A DNA stretch of 64,000 bases from Blastomyces gilchristii SLH14081. Its lineage: Eukaryota > Ascomycota > Eurotiomycetes > Onygenales > Ajellomycetaceae. Location of the stretch: NCBI RefSeq assembly GCF_000003855.2, contig NW_003101682.1, positions 7,943,551 through 8,007,550 on the forward strand. The letters run 5' to 3'. This document shows, piece by piece, positions 46,392 to 57,893 of this stretch (its first letter is position 1; the number at the start of each line of letters is the position of its first letter). The notes under the pieces are model-generated. The model was not told where the DNA came from, ran no database searches, and saw only the letters and a list, made by a program, of their open reading frames with translations. A program made the translations under genes and the position numbers.

Positions 46392-47833
46392 ATGGCCGGG
46401 CAAGCCGTTTCCGCGATCCCTGAGGCAGCTTCTGCGTTTCAACAGGCAGCAAAAGTTACAGCCACACGGTTCTGGTCTCATTATCTCCGCTCCATCATGG
46501 CGCCATTGTTCAAATCGGTGGGAGCTTACACGGAATCCGAGCAAGAATCCCATCTTCAGTTTATGGACGAGCATATTGCAACGAATCTCGGACCTCTACC
46601 AAATGATCCTCATTCACCATATGTTGTGCCCGCAGCGATAGTTGGCGCTCCCTTTGATCCCAGTATCAATTTGACTTCATTTGGCAGTGGGAAAGTTCGC
46701 TTCGATTACACAGTCGTTGAGCCGATCGAGCGCCCGAAGGAGGACCCCTTCTCCGAAAATTTGGCCAGAGAGATGCTACATAAGTTAGCCTCGGTCGTAG
46801 GAGCAGACACGAGGTGGATGGACAGCCTCATGTCGTCGCTTTATTTATCACCCGCCGAAACTGATGCTCTCCTGGCCAGTATGCCGCCGCAACTTCTCTG
46901 CCCACCCGCTTGTATCGGCATGGATTTTGACGGGCCCAAAAGGACGCTTAAGGCGTACATTCCAGGGATACGTAAGGCTCTTGCCACTGGACAGTCTTCG
47001 GCCGAGCTTGTGTTGGAGGCTATACGGGGCCTAAAACCATTAGGATCCGAGCTCGCGCCGGCCGCGGATCTTTTAGCTGAGTAAGTTGGTTGCTATCTCT
47101 ACTTGCCCCTCGATGTTTGCCATTAGCTTATTTTATTTGCAAATAAAACAAATAGATATCTCGCCAACTGCAAACATGACATTATTCTTTTGTTGGCAGG
47201 AATTGATTGCATTGACCCCACAAGACATAAGAATGCGCGGGTTAAATGCTATCTTCATAGCAAGGCAAATTCATTTAGTGTCGTTCGTGACGTGATGACG
47301 CTTGGTGGGCGTCTAAATGACGAGGCGTCGCTTAAGCGGGTCGACATTCTGCGATCTATCTGGCCATTGCTCTTGAACGAGCCCGAAGATACTAAACAAA
47401 TTGATGATGACTGGTCGAAGCCCGAACGTATCAAAGAGAAACTCTACACTGGGATACGTTATACGGTTGAGATGACACCCGGAAAAAAGATCCCTGAAAC
47501 TAAATTATACATGCCAGTTTTCCAGTACACGGAGACTACCGACATAACAGAAAAAAATTTCGAGAATACTCTGAAGAAACTGAACATTGAATGGGGCCAT
47601 AATGGGAAGTATGGAGAGGTCATGGAGGCTGTTTTGTGAGTCTATCCCCACTCGTCCCTTCTGGGAACTAAACTTTGGGGGGAAAAAAAGAACAAAATTA
47701 GAAGTTTTTTCATTTCTAACAACGATATAGCGGGAAAGAAAAAGATTATACACAGATTTTCAGTTCCTTTTCATACACCGCGGGGAAGGGCGCGTACACA
47801 ACGTCGTATTTTGCGAAGCCAATAAGGCAGTAA
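46392..47833 (+). CDS. DMATS-type aromatic prenyltransferase (TdiB-like)
   Basis: Exons 46392..47080, 47156..47635 and 47731..47833 give 423 aa, the usual length of fungal dimethylallyltryptophan-synthase-type enzymes. Family features in order: FWSHYLRSIMAPLFKSVGAYTE near the start, an SGKVRFDYTVVEP strand, CIGMDFDGPKRTLKAYIPG, GIDCIDPTRHKNARVKCYL, the KLYMPVF strand late in exon 2 and the closing DYTQIFSSFSY/GAYTTSYFA strands on the small third exon. Role of the family: soluble, metal-independent transfer of a prenyl group from dimethylallyl diphosphate onto an indole, phenol or quinone ring. Placement divergent to an arylpyruvate-condensing synthetase suggests it prenylates that product (inference), as TdiB does in terrequinone synthesis. 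The model is intact, with canonical introns. Confidence 0.9.
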
Positions 47834-49929
47834 AATGGCACAATTTTTTGTGGAAGGGTAATTTGCTATTTGTTCTGATGCACTACTTCTTACTTCTTAG
47901 TCAAGTTTTTTATCCTGCTGTGGTTTTAAGATTAGCCATTGGAGAGCTTGAGATGGAATAAATTGTAGAATTTAGGATAGGAGAATAGCAGTGTTCTAAG
48001 CCTTTGTGTTGCATAAATCGCGTTGATATATTTTGTTACAAGTGAATGGTTTATTTCCAGGGTCCCACGTTATTCTTGAGTAGTTAAGATTTTGCCCATA
48101 CAAACCGAGATACCCTAACTGTAGAGAATCGACATTGGGCTGAGACAAAAGCACTCGCACGTTTCCTTGGTCTTACCAACCCCACGTCATGACTTCCGGG
48201 AACTCTGTTACACGGGGGGATACGGGCTGATATGGTTCTCGATTTGAAATCAACAAGAAAAGTTTTTACTAGCTTTGGCAGGGTTGATACGAATTCTAAC
48301 TTTCATTGCACTACTCTCCAAGAAATATCAAGATCTGGTGATTTATTAGTAGTCCAATTTCATTTACAAGGTTCACTCAATGGAAAAGAAGATCTAGTTC
48401 ATAATGCAACCCGGAGAGCCATTGCAACCATGTGAAGAACAGCATTTTGCATCATGGCTTACTTTGATAAATGTTACAATGCATCAAATATTGCTCCATT
48501 TGGGATTTGTAGTCTATCTTATCCGTTCACATTCATTTGACTCAAATTTTACGCTTCGGTTGTTTTCACATACGTTTGTCCAGAATATTTATATTCCAAA
48601 TGAGCATTAACTCCAACTAGCTACTGCGCTTATCACCTACATATCCCTCCCAACCGAAGGGGATAGCTGTTTTACATCCAGGAGCACTTCATAAAGCATA
48701 CTTTAGTGAAGGTTACTTTTAATCTGTTTAGAAGTGAGTTCCAAATAATCATGAGCAACTCACATGATTAGCAAGTAGAAGTAGCATAACTAACAGATTT
48801 GCTTGTAATACAACCATCAGCCTTGTCACAACATTGGTGACAGAATCATCCCCGGGTGGCTTCAAGCCGCAACTGCGCCCCTTGCAAAGTTACGCCATGC
48901 CCTTCCACACGTTGATAATAGATAATATTGAATCGTCTGTGTTCAGCCAGTCTAATGCTAGCTTGGGAAGCGGAAGAAATATTATTGGCTAATAAATTTG
49001 ACCAACTATTAGTGTAAACTTAAATGGCATGAACCAAACAATCTTATTTTAACCTCTCCATCTTTAAATACTCTATTCTAGCTAGAGATCGTCAGGCGCG
49101 TGCAACTTGAAAACCTCAACATGGAAGAACGCAACTACCCAGGTAGGTTATAAGCCCGATGATATCTATGGCTGTAGAAAGGTTGTTCAAGTGCAGTTGT
49201 CTGCCAAAACTCGGTCTCGTCCTGATGAGGAGGTGCTTGGGTAAGCCCAGCGATGAAATGCTCCAGACGAGGCATAAATCTGCTTGAATGAATTTATAGC
49301 CTAAAGAGACCACATTCGTCAACCTGGAATACGAAACTCCACGGTCTGGCGGTCAGGAAGAGTTTTGAAAGAATATTTTCCAGAATAACCTGATTGGTCC
49401 CTTCCGTATGAATATCATCGAGCAGTAACTTGGAAACTCGGATGAGGAATCTGATTCCTACATGTGATTGAATCCGAAGGTAGGATGTCTGGATTTGTGA
49501 GAATGAGCAGACCGCATTCTTATCCATCATATCTTCTGTCGAGAAGAAGCAGCCTTATGGAACTAGGTGAGGGAGCTCAATCTAACAAGAGGAGCTTTTG
49601 GGATCCTTGTGGGCTCAATACGAAACCCCGATAGGGAGCGAGACTGGAACTCTATGGGTAACATCTGTTGTTGAGTGTATAGAATTGCCCGGAAGGATAG
49701 TGAAATTTATTTACAGTGGGGTGTACGCATACATCGAGAGCTAACTGTCTAACCATCCCATCATCTCACCGATATATGGGATGCTGATTCTTTTTCTTTA
49801 CGAAGTTTTATATTTCCCAGGCTGAACGACATTTCTGAATAATAATCGTCTGGTTCTTCTAGCGGAATTAACTTCAAGAGAATTACATAGAATATCTTCC
49901 TTAACATTTTATTATTCTATTGTTCCGTC
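47834..49929. other. 2.1-kb gap inside the gene cluster, no gene assigned
   Basis: Short ORFs only: 48232..48435 (+, 67 codons) and two overlapping minus frames between 49116 and 49530 (68 and 78 codons). A plausible translation start at 49121 (MEERNYPG) after a TTAAATACTC stretch runs straight into a GTAGGT donor, and a TATAG acceptor follows near 49301, but I could not extend it. It may hold a decayed tailoring gene. Confidence 0.4.
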
Positions 49930-51723
49930 ATGGGATCCGCAAGAGATGTGCCCGGGGGTGTGGCTATCGACCCAACCCCCTTTTTCTCCAGGCGTGCACA
50001 GCGATGGGAACCAGGAGCCAGTGAGTGAAAGTGTTTCTCGACACATATTACTCTTGTGGCCCTTTAGGCTGACCCGCAGGCAGTTCGGAGCCTTCTCCCT
50101 CTGGAGTCTGTGCCAGGAATGATATCTCTTGTTGCCGGTGCGTCGAGCGTTTTGCTGCTTACCTGGTCTATGGGATTCCCCTAGCGGTTGGGGCTTAATT
50201 CACCTGACACCCGTCTAGGAAAACCTAGCCCAGAAACGTTTCCTTTCGCCAAATTATCAATATCGCTCAAAGATTCAAATGAGAGTACTATAGTCCTTGA
50301 AGAATCTCTATTGAGAGAAGCACTTCAGTATGGATTGCCAGGAGGGAATGCAGAATTAATTCAGGTTTGTCATCTATGAATTTTGGGAAACAAGAGAACT
50401 TCTTAAACTCATGAATGAGAGTATGAAGTGGTTTAGAGGCCTTCAGAAGAGAGTTCACGGCCTCCCTGAATCTGGCGACTGGGCTTGCTGCGTTGGCAAT
50501 GGGAGTCAGGAACTTATCTACAGGGCATTCCAACTCTTCACTGACCTAGGTGACCCTGTCTGCCTTGAAACGCATGTACCACTATTTTCCATGCCCGTCA
50601 TCTTTTTGGAAAAGTTACTAACGTAGGACCATTAGGCCGGCATATCCGTAGGCCCCAGCCCCGCTTTTCTCATTGCCAAAAAATCATATCCTATTTGCTA
50701 ACGATGCCCCTAGTGGAGTTGTAGGATTTCTCAGGGCAGATGGACATCATTTAATTGAAGTTAACTCGGACATCGATGGCCTGGATCCGTCTGAACTCGA
50801 GAGGATCCTCTGCAGCTGGCCTGAGAAACACCGACTCCCAAGAGTTCTTTACACGGTTCCAACAGGATCGAACCCAACAGGAAGGTCGTCCACTGAGTCA
50901 CGGAAAGCTGAAATATGAGTTCTGAACGATGAAAAAGCTTCGTAATTCGCTGACTCAAATGCTTGATTATTATAGTTTGCGGCTCGCTCAACGTTTTAAT
51001 TTCATGATATTCGAAGATGACGCTTACTATTTTATAAACTTCGAGGAGGCACCATCGAAGAGAGCCCGTAGTTACCTAGCCCTCGAGAGAGAAGTCAACG
51101 GAGAAACGGGAAGAGTCATCCGTTTTGACTCCCTAAGCAAAATCGTCAGTTCAGGAATGCGGTTGGGCTTCCTCACGGGCCCCTTACCTGCTGTGCAGAA
51201 GGTCATAAAAATCACGGAAAACATAAAGTACGCCGAAAATCATGTTTTCTCTGACAGGTTTACTGCTTTTGTGCTAACTTTCCCTGTTAGCCTTCAACCA
51301 GCATCCACCACTCAGTTTCTTGCCCTGGCTCTATTTCGACACTGGGGCTATCCCGGGTTCCTCAAGCATTGTGCGAAGGCTGCCAATACCTATGGGCAAA
51401 AACGGGACGCTTTCGCAGCTGCAGCAGAGCGGCACCTCAAAGAGAAAGCGACATGGGATATCCCAACTGCTGGCATGTTCTTTTGGCTAACACTCCGTCT
51501 TCCGCCGTGCATGGACAGTTTCGATTTGCTGAGTACTAAGGGCTTGGAGAATGGCGTTCTCGCAATTCCGGGCGTCGCTTTCATGCCCAACATCCGTAAG
51601 ACATGCCACCTCCGCGCGAGTTATAGTCTTATCACTGAGGTGGAGATGGACGAGGCGTGCAGGCGGATTGCAAAGCTCGTGGATGATGCTTGGGGATCCC
51701 AATTGGACTTAGCAAAGACCTGA
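49930..51723 (+). CDS. PLP-dependent aromatic aminotransferase, Aro8/TdiD-like, with defective or unusual splice sites
   Basis: Eight exons rebuild 443 aa: 49930..50020, 50084..50137, 50219..50364, 50429..50571, 50636..50647, 50714..50914, 50976..51227 and 51291..51723. Fold-type I features: PGMISLVAGKPSPETFPF, QYGLPGGNAELI, CVGNGSQELIYRAF, ETPAYPGVVGFL, YTVPTGSNPTGRS, FEDDAYYF, and SLSKIVSSGMRLG with the cofactor Lys271; GVAFMPN precedes the late HLRASYS arginine. Family role: converts aromatic amino acids to 2-oxo acids, here probably supplying arylpyruvate to the synthetase. Three oddities: intron 4 has a GC donor, exon 5 is only 12 nt, and intron 6 (50915-50975) starts ATGAGT instead of GTGAGT, so a TGA follows if it is retained. 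It could be a working gene or a recent pseudogene. Confidence 0.78.
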
Positions 51724-53159
51724 GTGTTGGAGTTCGAATGCGGCTCCATCGTCTCCAGTTTGTTTATTTTGCACGATGGTAAATTGCAGGATGCTCTCTA
51801 TAATCTTTGAATGTCAATGTCAGGTTCTTGAACTAGACAAAATTACTACAAGGCGCATGTTTCCAGCACTCAATGCTCCTTAAAGATATAAAGCCCCAGA
51901 AAGCCTCATGGGTAGATCAACAGTCTCCATTGCAGTATTTTATTGTCATTAGCCCCTACGCGTGAGAGTGAGTAGGATAATGGTCAAGTTCATATATCGC
52001 TTTGCCCTCCCGAAAAGAAAAAGAAAAATCGTTATTCATCCCTCTGAGATAGGTTGCGGAACCTTTGATATGCGATATATCATTGGAAGGGAGACAGGAA
52101 TTATTTTAAAGGCCCTAATCAGAACCCCTCCCAATGCGTGTAGCACTTCTGTTTTTCTATTTTTTTCTTTCTCCATTTTAAATTTAGGATACTGCTGCAG
52201 CAAAAAAGAAACGGAATTTATCGCATATTATATTTGCCCATGCCATAGTTACCATTGGACCATATTATTCTATTCTGACCCTGAACCTAGAAAGTTTTTG
52301 ATGCAATTCATCTTGAAACACGTTAAGCGCCCATGCTATTATTAACTTATAACTTTGCCCAATAGTCAGTCTGCATGTTTCATCTTGAAGGAACAACATG
52401 CCATGATACACCAGCTCTGGACACGACTCTTACAAGAAAATCCAGGGGCGGGGAAATAGCCTGTCACTACGAAACCTACAGAACCACCTCCTTCGCAGGG
52501 GTCATTCATAGGTAGATATAGTTTTAGGCGCCTGCGTGTGCATATTTCGCGTTGGCCCATAACCTCAAGAGAGAGAGATGACAGACTATAAGAAAGGGAG
52601 AAGGCCCTCGTTCATTATGATATTGTCCATTTTCAACTTGTCATCCGATGCGAGGTCTGAATTCTTGAATTCTGTCGTATATTTTGTTCATTCTCTCTTG
52701 ATCGTCATCACAACATTCGTAAATATTTTTTTATATCAAAACTAAATCTGATTTTATGCGAATCATTAGCGCCGATCTAAATATTAATACATGAAACTAC
52801 AACTATTGATGGCAAGCATGTATTTAAAGGACCCCAAACAAAGGCTTTCATGGGTCTTCTTCATTAGGACGAAGATCAAGTACACCAGCAATTCCATGTC
52901 ACATCTCACCGAAGTATGCACATGTACTGTACAAATGGAAAAGAAGGTTTTGTCCTTAGGGAAGCGACGCATGCCACAGAAAAGAAGGATAGCGATTTGG
53001 TAAAGGGTCTGGAGCGAATGAATGCCTGGTTGGCGTGGAGATGGATATGCTTTATTTGTCTGACCGCTGTTATGTATGGCGCTGTACGGAGTACAATCCT
53101 TTCGTAGAACACCCAACAAGACAGTATAAGATCCGTACCACTCACTACATTCGTTCTGT
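51724..53159. other. intergenic region, right edge of cluster
   Basis: 1.4 kb with no supported gene. One TACGGAGTA copy lies near 53085 before the kinase start. Confidence 0.45.
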
Positions 53160-54669
53160 ATGATGTTTCGCTATTCCAAGATAATTCCTTCATTTATTGT
53201 TCCGTTAAAATTTTCTTTACCCTCTTTGACGCCCTCGCCATTGAGCATTTGTCGCTCCCTGAAGAGTCGTTTTGGCATGGCGGCCTGCCTATCGTCATCC
53301 ACAACGGGCGCTGACGGCAACCAAAAAGTTCGCTATTATGAGTATAAATGTATCTATGGAGTGGAACACCTTGAAAAGTACGAGCCTGGTGGATATCATC
53401 CATTGATGATTGGAGATATTCTCCACAATCGATACAAGATCGTAACCAAACTCGGCTTCGGTGGTTTTTCTACTGTTTGGCTGGCCCTTGACGCTTCGAA
53501 GAAACAATATGTCGCTCTCAAAGTTGGTGTAGCAGATCAGGATCAGCCGCGGCACGAGAGTGAAACCCTCCATAAACTTTCGAATGCTGCTTCGTCCGTT
53601 TCTAGAGCACATCCAGGCCACCGCTTAATCCCAGCTATCCTGGACGAATTCGTTGTTGATGGCCCGAATGGGAGACATCCGTGCTATACGACTCTCCCTG
53701 CGCGATGTGACCTTGGAGACGCTGCGTATGGCTATGTTTTCCCACTGCAAACGGTGAGAGCTTTAGCTGCTGGGATTACGCAGGCTCTTGCGTACATGCA
53801 CTCTCGAGGATTTATACATGGAGGTTCGTTATACATCGTGGGCTCTTTGTTTTCATCAGAAGTTAATTGAAAATTTAGATGTACATATTCGGAATATCCT
53901 TGTAAAAACTTCACCAAAGCTCGACTCTCTCTCTATTGAGGACTTTTACAAACAATATGGAGAGCCTAACCTTACCCCTGTTGAACATCGTGATGGAAAG
54001 TCCCTTCCACCAAATATCCCATCAATGGCAGTCACACCGATATATATTGGCCGAATAACTGCAGACCAGTTTACCCTCACTGATGCCAGAGTAATGCTAA
54101 GTGACTTCGGCGAGGCATTTTCTCCAGCGTCCCATCATCGCCAGGCACAGGATAGCCACACTCCTCTCGGCACACGACCACCAGAGGCCAGATTCGAGCC
54201 TTGTAACCCTTTATCATACGCTGCTGATATCTGGTCTTTGGGCCTGCTCATCTGGCGAATCCTCGGACTCAAGTCGCTCTTTACCACCGAGTTCCCTTGT
54301 CCAGATGAACTTGTGTCACAATATATCGACGTTCTGCGCCCTGGACCCGACGGCATCGATATGCCAGAGAGCTGGTGGCGACAATGGGACGGCCGCGATA
54401 AGTTCTTTGACAATAATCGGGAACCGATACCAAATAGAGAAATATGGCCATCTCTTGAGACTGGTTTTGACCACCAGGTTCAGTATTGGCGTCGGAAGGA
54501 TCAGATGGGGGAGTTCGGGGATGATGAGAGACGGGCCATTTTAGATCTGCTACGCCAAATGCTGAAGTTTATTCCTGCAGAGAGAGCAACGGCTGAACAA
54601 GTATTAGAGTCAGAATGGATGGTCAAATGGGCGCTACCTGATTTCCAAAGATCATATTTGGACGAATAG
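53160..54669 (+). CDS. SRPK-like serine/threonine protein kinase
   Basis: Exons 53160..53823 and 53879..54669 give 484 aa. Kinase marks: LGFGGFSTVWLA (glycine loop, ~98-109), VALKV with Lys121, FIHGDVHIRNIL as catalytic loop with Asp222 rebuilt across the splice, LSDFGEAF (metal-binding Asp), GTRPPEARF in place of APE, and DIWSLGLLIWRIL. The YHPLMIGDILHNRYKIV opening and the split lobes with an insert place it with fungal SRPK/SR-protein-kinase relatives. Residues 1-40 are basic and hydrophobic and could target mitochondria, or translation could start at Met40. Its HGD replaces the textbook HRD, which is common in this fungal branch. It lies next to the cluster, but nothing ties it to the pathway. 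Confidence 0.86.
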
Positions 54670-55440
54670 ATGGCTTTTCAATCACAGTTTGGTTACTGAA
54701 GATAATATTGCATCTCGTTACAACGATAAGAAACTTAGTATGATGACATTCAACGCATCAAACACGAATGAATACCCGCAGGAGTCGCAGCCTTAAGACG
54801 CGAAGCCATAACCATAGCCTTACGGTGCATCCGTATATTGGGAGTGCGATTTAGTCGAAATCGCCCTGTAGGCTATTCTGTATTAGGAAGAGTGTTAGAG
54901 TAGGAGACTGGGGCAATGTACCGGGGCCGGTAACGAAGAGTGCTGCTTCCTTTCTTCTTTCGTCTAGACCTGCTTGATATTCCTCTTCTCTATACACTCT
55001 GATGTGTGCGCCTCGGCTTACGGGTAACTACATCACATGACCCGGATTCCGGCCGACATTCATCAATCCATCCCCCGTTCGGACTCCACCGAGTTATAAC
55101 AACCCAAAGCTATTAATAGCCCAACAACCGTCTGCCCAACGCTTCTTTACATTTCACCTCATTTCATCTTCGCATATATCTATCTACCTCTTCCTCTGGC
55201 CTTTGACGCCTTGGCCTCTTTTCCGCCTTTTTATATCACCCGGAGCAACAACAACCCCGCAGCTTCTCACGCAGCCCCGCAACGCTCCCCTCGGAACATT
55301 CTTCGCAGTACGCGGGTTTTAGACCTTGAAATCGCGGGTCAAGTTATATAGGAACCTATTTCACGAAGCCAGTTTCTTACATCCGATTCAACTTGCATTC
55401 GTTTATTAGAGCTGGAATGGTTGTGGTGGGACTGTGAAAG
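54670..55440. other. intergenic region, promoter of RING/TRAF gene
   Basis: 771 bp. The last 350 bp are CT-rich leader sequence. Nothing else recognised. Confidence 0.45.
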
Positions 55441-56940
55441 ATGGAGGATGATTTTCTCGAACCCGATTCTATCGTGGACCTTCGAGCCCTCGAATATGTT
55501 TCTACATACGATGGCCACCTTATGTGCCCGATCTGCCACTGTCCGTTTATAAGACCAATTCGGCTAAAATGCGATCATATATTTTGCCAGAAATGCCTCA
55601 ATTCCTGCATCACTTCATCCCCGTCACACATACCACTCTCGCCGCCTTCCGACAATTTTGCCTGCCCATCCTGCAGAACCCCAACGATGGCCACGTTTAT
55701 GAAAGTCCCTCGTATAATAATTAGCATGTGCGATGACTTATGTGTGAAGTGCCCGTTTGCTGGTCAAGGGTGCGAGGAGATAATCCAACGGGGTCACGTA
55801 CAAGCCCACGTGGATAAATACTGTGACTACCGGTTAATGCGTTGCCCGGAACCAAAGTGCAATTACATGACAAGGAAGAAGGATCTGGATCCTGACCGCC
55901 GGTGTTTACACGAGCTCCGTACTTGTGACGATTGTGAAGAATCTGTGATGGAACGGGATTTCGAGGTATGTTGTTTTTGCAAGTGCAGTTAAATTCTTGA
56001 GTACTACTCTCCAAACTGACACTTTAACTAAACCTGTTAGGTTCATAAGAAAGAACTGTGTTCAAGCTTGAAGACAGAATGTACGGATTGCCACACGATC
56101 GTACGTCGAAGTGAATTACCGAAACATCTAGAGACTTGTCTTGAAGTCGAGAGAACGTGTTGCGCTGCTAAATTCGGATGCCCAGAAAAGTTCAAAATAG
56201 AGGAACTTACGCAACATGAGCAAGCATGCACTCTAGCGAAACTGGGGCCATATCTGGAAGCCCAAGCTTCTCGTATGGAATCCATGGAATCCACAATAAA
56301 ACAATTGCGGCAACGAAATGAGATCCTTGAAGACTGCGTCGCAAGTATCCGTTCAACGCTTGCGCAGGTCTCCCCTTTGCAAGCCAGCCCTCAATCAGAA
56401 GTTTCTCCAATCATCAGAAGCGACTCTCCCGTATCTTTATCATTAGAACATTTAAACATTTCCTCACCGAATGCCTCAAATAATCCAACAACTGAGCCCA
56501 CGAGTGATGTCACCCCTCCATTTCAAGAATCTGTCACCAGCCCACCCCCTTCAAACACCACCACCTACCTTCTTTCTATCCACGAGTCCCTAAGAGAGGA
56601 TGTAACCCAACTCTCGAATGCAATATCCGATATCGATGCACGTGTTAACATGTCTGTTATGAACGAGAGCATTCGGCTAAGAGATGAGATGGCCCACATT
56701 AGCGCTGGTGTTAATGCAATTCGGATGCAAGTCCATTGGCTTATGAATCCACGGCTACACCAGAACCAAAGAACTGTTAACGCCTCCGCAACCACAACAT
56801 CGTCCACTAGTGATACCTCCAGAAATATGGGCGGGGTTGTTACCGTTGCTGGCCAGAGTGGCAACCCGTCCAGCCCTCCCGCTCCCATTCAGAGAGGACG
56901 GCGGCTCAGTGATGGAAGCCGTGAAGGAACAAAACTGTGA
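55441..56940 (+). CDS. RING finger plus TRAF-type zinc-finger protein
   Basis: Exons 55441..55965 and 56041..56940 give 474 aa. A RING finger lies at about residues 30-82 (CPICHCPF, KCDHIFCQKCL, CPSCRTP). TRAF-like Cys/His repeats follow to about residue 260 (CPFAGQGCEEIIQRGHVQAHVDKYC, MRCPEPKCNYM, CTDCHTIVRRSELPKHLETC, CCAAKFGCPEKFKIEELTQHEQAC). Then comes a short coiled coil (SRMESMESTIKQLRQRNEIL), a Ser/Pro/Thr-rich region and a second coil around MNESIRLRDEMAHI. The layout matches fungal TRAF-like RING proteins, which are likely E3 ubiquitin ligases; substrates are unknown. The repeat with His spaced before Cys continues over the intron, so the join is secure. Confidence 0.87.
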
Positions 56941-57893
56941 TGGCTACGATAACTTATACGAGGACTTGTAATCGTTGGCTGGTTGGCACTATTTCTCTAA
57001 TTTTTTTTCCCTTTGATTTACGATGACGAAGAGATGTTATATTTCCAATTTTTCCTCTTTTGTCTGAATGCATATCTACGGAGTTGTATTATAATTTTAT
57101 GGGAACATAGGTCGAAAGGACGGGGATATTTTTTCACTCCTACACCAATTTATTCTACTCTCTTACTTCATAACCTCGACTGCTTCCATACAGAGACCAA
57201 ACACTCCTAAAGCGACGAAAGAAGAGTGCTCCCTTTTCATTCGTCTAACAGAGTTTTCTATGGACTTTTCTTTTTGTCCTGGCGTACAATCAGCTAGAGC
57301 ACTGGCACATTGTGGTTTTGCCTTTTATTTTCTTGTTCTCTTCTTTTTTCTTTTACCTTTCAAACCAGCTCTCAAATTCCCCAAGAATGAGTGTTATTCT
57401 GGGACTGATTAACCTACCTTCTGACTTACTAAAGAACATCACAATTGATCAATATCACCTCTACATTCCTTATCAGGTATCAGGCATCTACTGTACCTGC
57501 CGTAATTTAAAGTTGCTGACTCCTTTCCATTCAGAGGAATGATCACAAAAGGGGTACGCGCTATGTAGATAGAGGGGGGTTCATACACCAGCTGGCCAAC
57601 TTAGGTGGGCTCACGATCATGTGCGGAGAAAAATTCCAATATCAAATTACTTTTAACAAACTTCACTATTGACGGGACGAACAACTTTCTATCATATTAT
57701 TGCGTGACATTCTACAGCCCCTCATACATATATCAACTATTTTTATAAAGCCCCCGGTTATCGACAAGGAAGATCCAAAATGTCAATCCGATACCCGTCT
57801 ACCGTTATGAACATGATTCAATACATCATTCATTACCTTTTTTTTTCTTTTTCCCTTTCGTGCCCAGTAACCAGCAAGAGAGCCAGCCAGTCC
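56941..57893. other. convergent intergenic region
   Basis: 950 bp, T-rich, between the 3' ends of the TRAF-like gene and het-c. Nothing recognised. Confidence 0.5.

Noticed and set aside
50188..50379. Separate 63-codon gene at the aminotransferase locus
   Set aside because: It is exon 3 of the aminotransferase with intron sequence at both ends (GKPSPETFPF in the middle).
53160..54669. SRPK-like kinase as a cluster member
   Set aside because: It is adjacent, but kinases have no step in this pathway type and 1.4 kb separates it from the aminotransferase.
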